Shown: positions 9,000-20,250 of the stretch, piece by piece
How positions within the stretch are numbered: the stretch's first letter is position 1
How the letters are laid out: each line of letters starts with the position of its first letter
Source of the DNA: Candidatus Melainabacteria bacterium
GTDB taxonomy: Bacteria; Cyanobacteriota; Vampirovibrionia; Obscuribacterales; Obscuribacteraceae
DNA length: 64,000 bases
Direction: 5' to 3'
Assembly: GCA_016212515.1 (NCBI GenBank)
Contig: JACRFZ010000096.1
Location: 1 to 64,000 of the forward strand
Notes under the pieces: generated by a model
What the model was told of the DNA's origin: nothing
The model's input: only the letters and a program-made list of their open reading frames with translations
Databases searched by the model: none
Position numbers and translations under genes: made by a program

Positions 9000-10481
9000 T
9001 CAGTCTTCCTGACTCTTGCTCAAATCTTGCTGTGTAAGGGGAAATTCCTTGAGGAATTTCTCGATGGTGCCGGCTATTTTGAATACCTGCAGCATATTGC
9101 CTTCCACAGTTACTTCTTTCATGAGCAGGGCCTTGGAAAGATGTATTTTCTTTTGAATCAATCCGGCCAGGGTCATGCCGCTGAAGTGGAAGCAGACATC
9201 GGGTTTATCGAAGGCCGGATCAAGTACGCAGATCTGGGGTGTGGAGCCGTCCGGCGCGTTTTTCAATAACCAGCCGGGAAAGCTCGATGCGCGTAGCTTG
9301 AAGCCCACGCTGCTGCCGTTGATTTTGGCGTCGTTGAGGGCGCCCTGGGCTATCTTTTCGGGCACAAAGCGTTCGAAATAAAAGCGCGCTACTTTTTCCG
9401 AGTAGTCTACCTGGCTGCCTTCCGCCGTGCTGGCCGGGGGGTGGGGCTCGCCCCAGTGAACGGATTCGGCGTAGGAAATGAGCTTCTGCAAGTAGTCTTC
9501 ATCGAGGCGAACCGGCAGCAGTTGGTAGCGACCGCTCACTTCGAAGAGATTGCGAGTCTTGACCTGCACATCATCCAGCAAAAGCTTTCTTATGGTGTTG
9601 GAAAGATTGAGGCCGTCCGGTTCCGCTGCCACTATTTCGTCGGCTTTCAAGGCCCTGGCCAGGTGAGAGAGCCATTCTCGGTTGAGGGTGGTCTGGGTGG
9701 AGACTAAATTACATATGCGCGGGCGGTTTTCGTCATCGAGGATGCGCAGGAAGGTATTGACGGCCACGTCTACTGGTAAGAACCAGAGTGTGGAATCGGG
9801 ATTATAAGCCAGCTTGAGCTGGTTGGAGCTTTTAAGGGGCTTGGCTAGAGCTTGCTTCAGCTCTTTGATCAAACTATAGATGCCGGCCATTTTGAGAGTG
9901 GTACCGGTTTTGGTATCACCGCTCAAGAGCGGCAAGCGCACCATATACCAGGGTGATTCGCTGGCGCTGAGATTTTCGAGCAGGCGCTGTTCATACTGCT
10001 GGCAGGTGGTTTCCCACTGGCTCAGCGGCTTACGCCTGGCAAATTCCAGCTCTTCCGGCACCACCCCATCTTTTTGAATGCCGCCCCAGAGAGAGGAAAT
10101 AATGAATGTGGGCACGCCTTTGAAATTCTTGGCCATGGTTCTAAAATCGGCGCCTGTCCATGGCGCTCGTGCTCCCCGCGCTTCATCGAAATTGGGAGGC
10201 AGGGCACTGAATATGATGGCATCATAGTGCTGGTTTTTGACCTCGGAGGGATCAACCAGCTTGAGGCGGTCCTTGAAGGTCCTCGCCTGTTCCTTGCCGC
10301 CCAGGGCTGCATCGAGCAGGGTCTGGGCCTGGGTGGTCAGGTCAAGGGGGGAAAGGCTAAGGAAATTGAGGGAAGACTTACAGGCAAAGTGCACATGCCA
10401 GCCTTTCAGGACCAGACCGGCGGCAAGCGGACCATTAAAAGAGGTGACCGGACCCCAGATATAAGCCGTTTTATGTGTCAT
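9000..10481 (-). CDS. SDR-like NAD(P)-binding protein with SCP2-like C-terminus
   Basis: The 493-aa product has an N-terminal Rossmann-type region. AYIWGPVTSFNGPLAAGLVLKGWHVHFACKS resembles the start of an extended short-chain dehydrogenase, although the glycine motif is degenerate. YDAIIFSALPP and WYMVRLPLLSGDTKTG follow. The C-terminal ~100 residues (VCFHFSGMTLAGLIQKKIHLSKAL then VTVEGNMLQVFKIAGTIEKFLKEF) fit an SCP2 sterol/lipid-carrier fold. A reductase joined to a lipid-binding domain would suit a hydrophobic substrate such as an acyl or polyketide chain; that is inference. It faces away from the RDD gene start and is probably in the same minus-strand unit (gap 51 nt). Confidence 0.6.
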   Translation of the reverse strand: MTHKTAYIWGPVTSFNGPLAAGLVLKGWHVHFACKSSLNFLSLSPLDLTTQAQTLLDAALGGKEQARTFKDRLKLVDPSEVKNQHYDAIIFSALPPNFDEARGARAPWTGADFRTMAKNFKGVPTFIISSLWGGIQKDGVVPEELEFARRKPLSQWETTCQQYEQRLLENLSASESPWYMVRLPLLSGDTKTGTTLKMAGIYSLIKELKQALAKPLKSSNQLKLAYNPDSTLWFLPVDVAVNTFLRILDDENRPRICNLVSTQTTLNREWLSHLARALKADEIVAAEPDGLNLSNTIRKLLLDDVQVKTRNLFEVSGRYQLLPVRLDEDYLQKLISYAESVHWGEPHPPASTAEGSQVDYSEKVARFYFERFVPEKIAQGALNDAKINGSSVGFKLRASSFPGWLLKNAPDGSTPQICVLDPAFDKPDVCFHFSGMTLAGLIQKKIHLSKALLMKEVTVEGNMLQVFKIAGTIEKFLKEFPLTQQDLSKSQED

Positions 10482-10532
10482 TAACTCAGGCCTTCCCCAA
10501 TGGCTTAAGGGCTTCTTTGGCTTTATCCTGCT

Positions 10533-11276
10533 TCATCGCGGCAGCATTTCCGTGAAATTCATGTCGGCATCAACAAGGCAGGTGCCGGCTAGGGCATCGC
10601 CAAGCCTCATACTATCTTCCCTTGAGTAAGACCGGTAGGCTTCGTAGGGGACTATTACCAATACGTAAAGAGAAACTAGGCCGTGAATAGTCCCTTTCAG
10701 AGTTAAGAGGATGGCGTTTACCGTTATTAAATGCAGGAGCGGGTCTACCAACTGGAGGAAAACCAGAGGACCCAGGTAAATCGCATTGCGAATCAAGACC
10801 TGCACGAAGGACGGTGAATGCCCGGTTCTCATGTCAACCACCCGCAGACCCATGAAATTTTTGCCGATGCCCCGACCGCCGAAGAGAAAGTCGCGCATAC
10901 ACATGACAACGGGAATGACAAGCCCCTGGGTGAGGAAGTGCTGCAGGGGTATGAACCCGGCCACCATGGCTATCAGAAAGGCTGCTCCAAAGTCGATACC
11001 CAGGGCAATCAGGCGACGACCCGGCTCTACTTTGATTGGTTGCACCGTGGCGTCGGCCATTTTGCTGTCGACATAGCTGTTGAAACGGTTCAGAAGACCG
11101 CCGGGTTGAGCACTTGACCCGACGGAGCGGGAACCGCGATTAGCTTTGCTGCCGGACCGGTAAGGGCTCAGTTCCTCGTCGTCGTCAGGAGCCGGCCCTC
11201 TTGATGAAGGAGCCGGGCGGCGCACCGACCGGGAGTTTCTGTCCTGGTTTTCTGGATCGGGAAAAGATCTTGACAT
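10533..11276 (-). CDS. RDD-family membrane protein
   Basis: A 247-aa protein with a charged, disordered ~70-residue N-terminus (many R, S, P). An RDD domain follows: RRLIALGIDFGAAFLIAMVAGF, then FGGRGIGKNFMGLRVVDMRTG and a second membrane pair ending VSLYVLVIVPYEAYR. The RLIALGIDF segment is the RDD signature in modified form (R and D kept). RDD proteins are inner-membrane proteins, some linked to ion transport; the substrate here cannot be told. A CAGGAAGC ribosome site precedes ATG 11276. Confidence 0.8.
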   Translation of the reverse strand: MSRSFPDPENQDRNSRSVRRPAPSSRGPAPDDDEELSPYRSGSKANRGSRSVGSSAQPGGLLNRFNSYVDSKMADATVQPIKVEPGRRLIALGIDFGAAFLIAMVAGFIPLQHFLTQGLVIPVVMCMRDFLFGGRGIGKNFMGLRVVDMRTGHSPSFVQVLIRNAIYLGPLVFLQLVDPLLHLITVNAILLTLKGTIHGLVSLYVLVIVPYEAYRSYSREDSMRLGDALAGTCLVDADMNFTEMLPR

Positions 11277-11592
11277 ATGCTTCCTGATATCTATCCTCCA
11301 ATCATAGTCTAAAATCCACGCCTCTCATAGAGTTCAAATTGGGACCGGCGTAAAGCTTGAGGACTTTGCCGGGGCTCTCAAACAGGCTGGCTGACAGGCG
11401 AAAAACATAAAAATAGATGAGCTTAGCGGGCCGCCCGGATTACCTGTTCTAACATTAGGGAGGCGCATTTAGTTCATGGTCTCTTGAAATCCGCCGCTTC
11501 CGGCGTGTTTTTCGCTCATGAGCTTTTGCCCTGTATTGCCGGTAAGGGCAACCCTGTCTGAAGAGTTCTTTTGAAGGTGAAGGAAAATAACC
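11277..11592. other. Intergenic region with small hairpin before thiolase
   Basis: 316 bp between divergent genes; no ORF with coding character was found. CGCCG-CTTC-CGGCG at 11492-11505 is followed by TGTTTTT. This resembles a small intrinsic terminator or attenuator about 80 nt upstream of the thiolase ATG on the plus strand. Confidence 0.4.
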
Positions 11593-12795
11593 ATGAACGA
11601 TAGAGAAACGGTAATTGTGGATGGTCTTAGAACTCCATTCGGCCGCATGGGCGGGGCTCTTGCTCAGCTTAGCGCCGTTAAGTTGGCCACACCTTTGATT
11701 AAAGAGATTGTGGAGCGCAACAAGATCAAGCCTGATTCCATTGATGAGGTGATTGTCGGTCAGGTGGTCCTTGCCGGTTGTGGTCAGATTCCTTCCCGCC
11801 AGGCTTTGTTGGCGGCCGGCCTGCCCAACACCACTGAATCGACGACGGTCAACAAGGTATGCGCCTCCGGTATGCGCGCCGTTACTCTCGCCGACCTGCG
11901 CATTCGGGCCAACGACGCCGATATCATCGTGGCCGGCGGAATGGAATCCATGAGCCAGGCTCCATACATTGTCGAAGCCAATTCCGCTCGTTTCGGTAAG
12001 CGCATGGGTCATGTGGCTTTCCAGGATGCCATGCTCGTGGATGGTCTCGAATGCCCCGTCACCGGCGTGCATATGGCTGTACACGGGGCTAAAGTGGCGG
12101 AAGAGTTTTCCATCGGCCGCGAAGAACAAGACGAGTGGGCGGTTAGAAGCCACAAGAAGGCCGTGGAAGCACAAGAAAAAGGCGCATTCAAGAAGGAAAT
12201 TCTGCCGGTGGAAGTGCCGGCCGGCAAAGGTCAGACCAAGTTAGTCGATAAGGACGAGTCGCCCCGCGCCGATACCAGCAAGGAAGCTCTGGCCAAACTG
12301 AAGCCGGTCTTCTATGACAAGGGCAGCATCACCGCCGGCAATGCGCCGGGAGTCAACGACGGCGCTTGCATGCTCCTGGTTATGAGTGCAGGCAAGGCAA
12401 AAGAGCTTGGTCTCAAGCCGCTGGCTAAAATTGTTTCCCATGCCTCTATCGGTCAGGACGTTCCTTATCTGGCCACAGTGCCTGCCCTGGCCACTGAAAA
12501 AGCCTTGAAGAAAGCCGGTCTGAAGGTCGAAGATCTGGATCTCATGGAAATCAACGAAGCTTTCGCCGCTGTTGCTCTCAAGTCAATCAAAATGCTCGGT
12601 ATCGATCCCGAGAAGGTCAATGTCAATGGTGGTGCCATTGCTCTTGGTCATCCTATTGGTGCCAGCGGTGCCCGCATTCTCCTCACCTTGGCCCGCGAAA
12701 TGGAAAGCCGTGGCGCCAAATATGGTGCAGCTGCCATCTGTTCCGGCACCGCCCAGGGTGATTGCGTCATCTTGAGCCGTGAAGGTCTGGACTAA
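11593..12795 (+). CDS. Acetyl-CoA C-acetyltransferase (thiolase)
   Basis: A 400-aa degradative/biosynthetic thiolase that interconverts two acetyl-CoA and acetoacetyl-CoA, or cleaves 3-ketoacyl-CoA. The nucleophile C90 lies in NKVCASGMRAV. The C-terminal motifs are INEAFA, GGAIALGHPIGASGAR and CSGTAQGDCVI, which carry the His and Cys that complete the active site. Length is standard (~390-400). The gene stands alone on the plus strand. The paaK/crotonase run at 23.5-27.7 kb lacks its own thiolase, so this enzyme could serve that pathway. Confidence 0.93.
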   Translation: MNDRETVIVDGLRTPFGRMGGALAQLSAVKLATPLIKEIVERNKIKPDSIDEVIVGQVVLAGCGQIPSRQALLAAGLPNTTESTTVNKVCASGMRAVTLADLRIRANDADIIVAGGMESMSQAPYIVEANSARFGKRMGHVAFQDAMLVDGLECPVTGVHMAVHGAKVAEEFSIGREEQDEWAVRSHKKAVEAQEKGAFKKEILPVEVPAGKGQTKLVDKDESPRADTSKEALAKLKPVFYDKGSITAGNAPGVNDGACMLLVMSAGKAKELGLKPLAKIVSHASIGQDVPYLATVPALATEKALKKAGLKVEDLDLMEINEAFAAVALKSIKMLGIDPEKVNVNGGAIALGHPIGASGARILLTLAREMESRGAKYGAAAICSGTAQGDCVILSREGLD

Positions 12796-12827
12796 ATTAG
12801 TCGAATTGGCAAACTGACAGGTAGGGC

Positions 12828-12891
12828 GGCGCCGCTTTCCTTTTTCAAAAGTGTTCTTTATGAAAGATGGAACAGGCGCCGCTTTCCTTTT
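12828..12891 (+). repeat. Two direct copies of a 17-bp motif after thiolase
   Basis: GGCGCCGCTTTCCTTTT occurs at 12828-12844 and again at 12875-12891, 47 bp apart, both in the gap before ligA. Each copy starts with the palindrome GGCGCC and ends in a T-rich run. The function is unknown. Confidence 0.75.
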
Positions 12892-12925
12892 ACAGATGAA
12901 ATGGTCTCTGGCGTGTGGTCCCTGA

Positions 12926-16133
<3,208 letters not shown>

Positions 16134-16134
16134 G

Positions 16135-16166
16135 AGTTTAAAAGCCTAAAAGTCTAAGAGTCTAAA
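16135..16166 (+). repeat. Four 8-bp tandem repeats AGTCTAAR
   Basis: AGTTTAAA, AGCCTAAA, AGTCTAAG and AGTCTAAA run without a gap directly after a stop codon that itself reads TTCTAAG. The array ends a few bases before the AAGAAGG ribosome site of the next gene. Slippage expansion is the simplest explanation. Confidence 0.8.
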
Positions 16167-16177
16167 AGAAGGAACAG

Positions 16178-16711
16178 ATGAAGAGTCTCGTTATCAGCGC
16201 TAGTTTGAATCCCGACAGCCGCAGTCGTATCATGGCTCGCCATGTGTTTGAGGCCTTGCCTGCGGCTGAACGCCAGTTCCTTGATCTGCGAGATTATCCA
16301 CTGCCCCTCTGTGATGGTGGTGCCGCCTATGGTGCCGCCAACGTGAAGGAAGTGCATAAGCTCATCGCGGAAGCAGACCTGCTTATTGTCGGCTTTCCTG
16401 TATATAACTTCAGCTATTCGGCTGCTTTGAAGAACCTTGTGGAGTTGACCGGAAAGGCCTGGGAGAACAAGGTGGTGGGTTTTGTTTCGGCTGCCGGCGG
16501 CAAGTCTAGCTATATGTCGGTGATGAGTATAGCCAATGCCTTGATGCTGGATTTTCGCTGTCTGGTTGTGCCGCGTTTTGTTTACTGTGATGGGGATGCC
16601 TTTGCTGGTGACGAGCTGAAAGACGAAGGCGTCGCTCGTCGCTTGCAAGAACTGGCCGGCGCCGCTTCTTTATTGGCGGAGACACAGAGCCGGGCCAACC
16701 GGGTGATCTAA
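16178..16711 (+). CDS. NADPH-dependent FMN reductase-family protein
   Basis: The 177-aa protein has a flavodoxin-like fold. SASLNPDSRSRIMARHV corresponds to the phosphate-binding loop that holds FMN. GFPVYNFSYSAALKNLVE is the second signature of the family, and the AAGGKSSYMS segment is in the expected place. Such enzymes reduce FMN, chromate, quinones or azo compounds with NAD(P)H; the substrate cannot be assigned. Its stop (TAA 16709-16711) overlaps the stop of the convergent minus-strand gene (TAG 16708-16710). Confidence 0.88.
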   Translation: MKSLVISASLNPDSRSRIMARHVFEALPAAERQFLDLRDYPLPLCDGGAAYGAANVKEVHKLIAEADLLIVGFPVYNFSYSAALKNLVELTGKAWENKVVGFVSAAGGKSSYMSVMSIANALMLDFRCLVVPRFVYCDGDAFAGDELKDEGVARRLQELAGAASLLAETQSRANRVI

Positions 16712-17385
16712 ATTCTCGTCTTTTTGTAGCCTTCCGGCGGCAGAAAATCGCGAGCCGGCAAACTGCCTTTCTGGTACTTGAGCAAGCTGGTGGTGACGCC
16801 CGCTCCACGAGCGAAGACCAGGCAACCGGTTTGTTTGGAAAACCAGGCCTCCACTTGCTCGGCATCGGTGAGGGGAAAAGTCGTCAACCAGCCTCTCACC
16901 GGCGTGCCTTCAATGACCGTGTCTTCCAGACGTTTGGCGTCGGAAGACTTGTACATTTCCTCGTCGAAAATGCCCACGCCCAGGTTGGTGAGAGGGCTCT
17001 CCTGGATGGTCTTATCATGTTGAAAGACAATGTATTTTTTGCCCTGCAGGTAGTCGAGCAGGGTGATTCTATCTACGGAGAGGAAGAGATTTTCGGTGCG
17101 CTCGCTGCCGACACTGTTCTTGAAAGGCTGGGAAAATCGCATCACCGATGCCACTTCCTTCAAGCGCACATGACCCTTGCCGTCGGAAGAGAGAATCACT
17201 CGTCCCTCGCCTTTGTCCGACTTCTGATGGAACATCGCTTGATAGGCTTGCCTGGGGTAAGTGGTTTTCAAGTCGCGGGAGAACTTGGGATCGGCTTTGC
17301 GAGATGCCTGGCTGAAGCCGTACATGCCGAGAATGAAGGCAAGTACCAGAATAAGTGGTGCAGAGCGCCCGAAAGATGTGGTCAT
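16708..17385 (-). CDS. Secreted hypothetical protein, LolA/outer-membrane lipoprotein-sorting-like
   Basis: The 225-aa protein has an N-terminal hydrophobic span (residues 9-24, LILVLAFILGMYGFSQA) and a mixed beta-rich domain. Features include VLFLSVDRITLLDYLQ-like strands, a basic KKYIVFQHD, and VIEGTPVRGWLTTFPLTDAEQVEAWFSKQTGC, reminiscent of LolA-type lipid-binding folds. That resemblance is weak. It shares a minus-strand block with the next gene (10-nt gap), so the two are likely cotranscribed. Confidence 0.55.
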   Translation of the reverse strand: MTTSFGRSAPLILVLAFILGMYGFSQASRKADPKFSRDLKTTYPRQAYQAMFHQKSDKGEGRVILSSDGKGHVRLKEVASVMRFSQPFKNSVGSERTENLFLSVDRITLLDYLQGKKYIVFQHDKTIQESPLTNLGVGIFDEEMYKSSDAKRLEDTVIEGTPVRGWLTTFPLTDAEQVEAWFSKQTGCLVFARGAGVTTSLLKYQKGSLPARDFLPPEGYKKTRI

Positions 17386-17395
17386 AGTATTCGGC

Positions 17396-18289
17396 TTACT
17401 TCCTGACTATTTTCGAGATTTTCTGGTGGGTGGCTTCGATGGTATCGGCCATTCTAGCCAGAGTATCGGCTAATTCTTTATCTGCGGTCAAGGGTGTGGA
17501 GCCGGTCATGACCAGGTAAGAGCCTCGACCCAGGTCGATCAGGTAGGCTGTCTGCCAGACATGGAAATCTTTGGTTTCTCCTTCCAGTGAGAGCCTTGCT
17601 CCAGCCTTTTTTTCGCTACCGAGGGTAACCACAAGATTTTCCAGAATTTTTGAAGTTTTCAACTTCTCCTGCATCTGTTTTTCAAGAACCTTGCGAGCTT
17701 TCATGTTAGGTCTGCCGCGGCGCACTTCAAAAACTATCGATTTGTTCAGCTCTCCCGCTTCTTTCACCAGAACATCTGTGGCAACGAAGGGGTTTCTGGT
17801 CAGGGCCCAGCCATTAGGCATCTGGTAGCGGAACCGACCGGCTCCTTCCTGGATAATGGCCCACTTGCCCTGCTTTTTCTCGTCTTTCCCGGATTTTGCG
17901 CTGGTTTCGTCTTCCTTACCGGCTTGCTCTGGTTTTACTTGGGTGCTCTGGTCTACACCTGTAGGGGCGACTTGTGAAGTTTCTTCCTGGTTTATGGGCT
18001 CTCTACCAAAAGTATCCGTCTTTCTACCAAAAGTATCCGGCTCTCTGCCAAAAGTATCCGGCTCTCTGCCAAAAGGAGCGGACTCTCTACCAAAAGTGCC
18101 CGGCTCTCCACCAAAAGGAGCCGGCTCTCTTCCAAAAGTTTCCCCCCGGTCGGCGCCAAAACCCTGAGCTTGAGCTCCCACGGCTAAATTGAGGCTGATT
18201 AAAATGGCCAGAACCATGGCCGGGCCGCGGCTGATTTTAAACTGGGGAAAACCCCCTCTGGTGATCAGGGTGAGTGCAGGAGCGTTCAT
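17396..18289 (-). CDS. Secreted protein with FGREP heptad repeats and PsbP/DcrB-like domain
   Basis: The 297-aa product begins with a signal-type segment (residues 22-42, GPAMVLAILISLNLAVGAQA). Seven consecutive heptapeptides of the form TFGREPD occupy residues 51-99. A low-complexity Lys/Glu/Thr linker follows, then a ~150-residue folded domain from about residue 145 (FRYQMPNGWALTRNPFVATDVLV ... SYLVMTGSTPLTAD). The last part resembles the PsbP/DcrB fold by pattern only. Function is unknown. The start is shared with a divergent ABC-transporter promoter region. Confidence 0.65.
   Translation of the reverse strand: MNAPALTLITRGGFPQFKISRGPAMVLAILISLNLAVGAQAQGFGADRGETFGREPAPFGGEPGTFGRESAPFGREPDTFGREPDTFGRKTDTFGREPINQEETSQVAPTGVDQSTQVKPEQAGKEDETSAKSGKDEKKQGKWAIIQEGAGRFRYQMPNGWALTRNPFVATDVLVKEAGELNKSIVFEVRRGRPNMKARKVLEKQMQEKLKTSKILENLVVTLGSEKKAGARLSLEGETKDFHVWQTAYLIDLGRGSYLVMTGSTPLTADKELADTLARMADTIEATHQKISKIVRK
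17993..18139 (-). repeat. Seven tandem 21-bp coding repeats (FGREP heptads)
   Basis: 147 bp equal to 7 x 21 bp, encoding the peptides TFGREPA, PFGGEPG, TFGRESA, PFGREPD, TFGREPD, TFGRKTD and TFGREPI. The core ACTTTTGG is nearly constant, so expansion is recent. Confidence 0.9.
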
Positions 18290-18451
18290 GCTTCACTTGT
18301 AACATAATCAGGGTGATCCTGGACTAAATTTGGCCTGAACTTAGTTGTTCCTAGTTGTTCTAGCAATTTGCAGCGGGCGACATTAGAATGGAAAGACTAC
18401 CAGTTGACTACCAGGTAACAAGTTTTTACCCTTCCTGCGAGGGCGCAATTC

Positions 18452-19465
18452 TTGAGAGATGTTAATGCTGCCGCCGTACAAGCCGGTGGTTCTACTTGTC
18501 AGCCTGAAAGTACTAGCGGTAGCGGCATTGAGGTTGTAAACCTGTGCAAGACCTATAAGGGCGGCCGGGTTAAGGCCATAGATGGGCTCAGTTTAACCGT
18601 AAGACCCGGAGAAGCCCTTGGTCTGGTGGGGCCAAACGGTGCCGGTAAGACGACTTTGCTTGGCTGTTTAATGGGTTTCCTTAATTATCAAAGCGGCACC
18701 ATCTCCATAGACGGTCTGGCCGTGGATGACCTGGTCACCAGGGCCAATGTAGGCTACTTGCCCGAGCGCCTCACCTTTGACCGCTGGATGACCGGGCGCG
18801 ACTTCCTGCACTACCACCATGAGCTGAGCGGGCGTCCCCACAAACTGCAAGAGGCGGAAACCGAGGAACTCTTGCGTCGGGTCGACCTGGAGCCTTCGGC
18901 CTGGTCCAAGCCGGTGCGCAAGTACTCACGCGGCATGCTGCAGCGCCTTGGCTTTGCCCAGGCCTTGATTGGTAAGCCTCGCTATTTGCTTCTGGATGAA
19001 CCGGCTTCCGGCATGGATCCCCATGGCGTGCTTGTTGTGCAGGAACTTTTGCAGAGTCTGCGGGCGGAAGGCCTGACCTTTTTGCTAAATTCGCACCAGC
19101 TCGACCAGATTGAGCGGAGCTGCGATCGCGTCGCCTTCATTCAGAAAGGCAAAGTGATCAAGGAAGAGAATTTGCGCAACCGGGAAAGCAGCTTGAGCCA
19201 CACCCTCATCGTTAAGTGGCTTTTGGACGGGGCTCCTGTGGAGGCTTCCACCTTTACCAGGGTAACTGCTCTTTGTGGTGCCACCCTTGAACAATTTTCC
19301 CCGGAAGACGGGCTGGCCAGGGTTTTTGTCGACAATGAAGAAGACAGTGCCAGTCTCATTAAGGGTTTAGTGGAAGCCGGCGTGCCGGTGACGAGAGTCT
19401 TGCCTGAATTGTCCAGGTTGCAACGGGTCTTTATTGACGAAATGCGCAGAGGAGAAAAACAGTGA
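18452..19465 (+). CDS. ABC transporter ATP-binding protein
   Basis: The 337-aa ATPase of an ABC-2 type exporter starts at a TTG codon; this start is uncertain, and the domain itself begins near residue 25. Walker A is GPNGAGKTTLLG, the signature is YSRGMLQRLGFAQAL, Walker B is YLLLDEPASGMDP, and the H-loop is LLNSHQLDQIE. A ~100-residue C-terminal extension follows the nucleotide-binding domain, as in NatA/CcmA-type ATPases. The stop overlaps the permease start as GTGA. It would energise export or membrane remodelling of an unidentified substrate. Confidence 0.92.
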   Translation: MRDVNAAAVQAGGSTCQPESTSGSGIEVVNLCKTYKGGRVKAIDGLSLTVRPGEALGLVGPNGAGKTTLLGCLMGFLNYQSGTISIDGLAVDDLVTRANVGYLPERLTFDRWMTGRDFLHYHHELSGRPHKLQEAETEELLRRVDLEPSAWSKPVRKYSRGMLQRLGFAQALIGKPRYLLLDEPASGMDPHGVLVVQELLQSLRAEGLTFLLNSHQLDQIERSCDRVAFIQKGKVIKEENLRNRESSLSHTLIVKWLLDGAPVEASTFTRVTALCGATLEQFSPEDGLARVFVDNEEDSASLIKGLVEAGVPVTRVLPELSRLQRVFIDEMRRGEKQ

Positions 19466-20250
19466 ACCGAGCTATTTGCGTTAATACCTGGCGTCAGTTC
19501 AAGTCAAATAATGTCAGGCTGATTCTACTCACCTTGCTTATATTGGCTCCCCTGGCTCACTTTACCTGGAGGCGCTGTACTTACGAGTACGACCTCATGG
19601 AAGATATGATTTCCTATCCCTTTGTGGCCAGTCTGTTTGCGCTCATCTGGGGTGTCGGCGTCATCAGTTGCGAGAGGCAGCACGGCACCATCTCACTGGT
19701 TCTGGCCAGACCCCTGACCGTCAGTCGCTATGTATTGAGCAAATGGTTCGCGGTGGGTTTTGCTGCTTCCCTTTGTTCTTTGCAGTGCTTGTTTGTGGAG
19801 CATGCCGTTTCCGTAATCTTGTATCCGCCTCTGCTAAGTAACCTCGATTTTGTGGCTAACGGTCTTGAGCGTGTCATCCTTGCTTTTGGCACGGCCAGCA
19901 TGCTCATCTTCTACTCTTCTCTTGTTACCGGTCTGAAAGATCTGGCCTTGATCGTCGGTACTCTCTTTGCCGGCATGGTGGGCATGCAGTTTCTTCGACC
20001 AATACTTATAAGCGAAGTTTGTATGCGAGGCGCGGGAACAAGCGGTCAGCAGTTCATGACTCATCTGACAAATGTTGTCGGCAGTGGCTTCGCTGTGTTT
20101 TTCTTTCCCAACATTCCTGTTTCTGAAATTTTGAACGGCAGCAGCGCCATTTTTACATCCACCATAAATTTCGTTTGTGTGGTGACTGTTTGTCTGTCGC
20201 TAGCCATATTTTTCCTCAGCCGCAAGGAGTTTTCATATGGCCAGGACTAA
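19462..20250 (+). CDS. ABC-2 type transporter permease
   Basis: The 262-aa protein has six hydrophobic spans, including LILLTLLILAPLAHF, FVASLFALIWGVGVISC and VVTVCLSLAIFFLS. The segment ERQHGTISLVLARPLTVSRYVLSKW is typical of ABC-2/NatB-type permeases (the E-x-G-T-x-x-x-L-x-x-x-P signature). GTG start overlaps the ATPase stop by 4 nt, so the two form a coupled exporter. The next gene starts 14 nt before its end. Confidence 0.88.
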   Translation: MNRAICVNTWRQFKSNNVRLILLTLLILAPLAHFTWRRCTYEYDLMEDMISYPFVASLFALIWGVGVISCERQHGTISLVLARPLTVSRYVLSKWFAVGFAASLCSLQCLFVEHAVSVILYPPLLSNLDFVANGLERVILAFGTASMLIFYSSLVTGLKDLALIVGTLFAGMVGMQFLRPILISEVCMRGAGTSGQQFMTHLTNVVGSGFAVFFFPNIPVSEILNGSSAIFTSTINFVCVVTVCLSLAIFFLSRKEFSYGQD

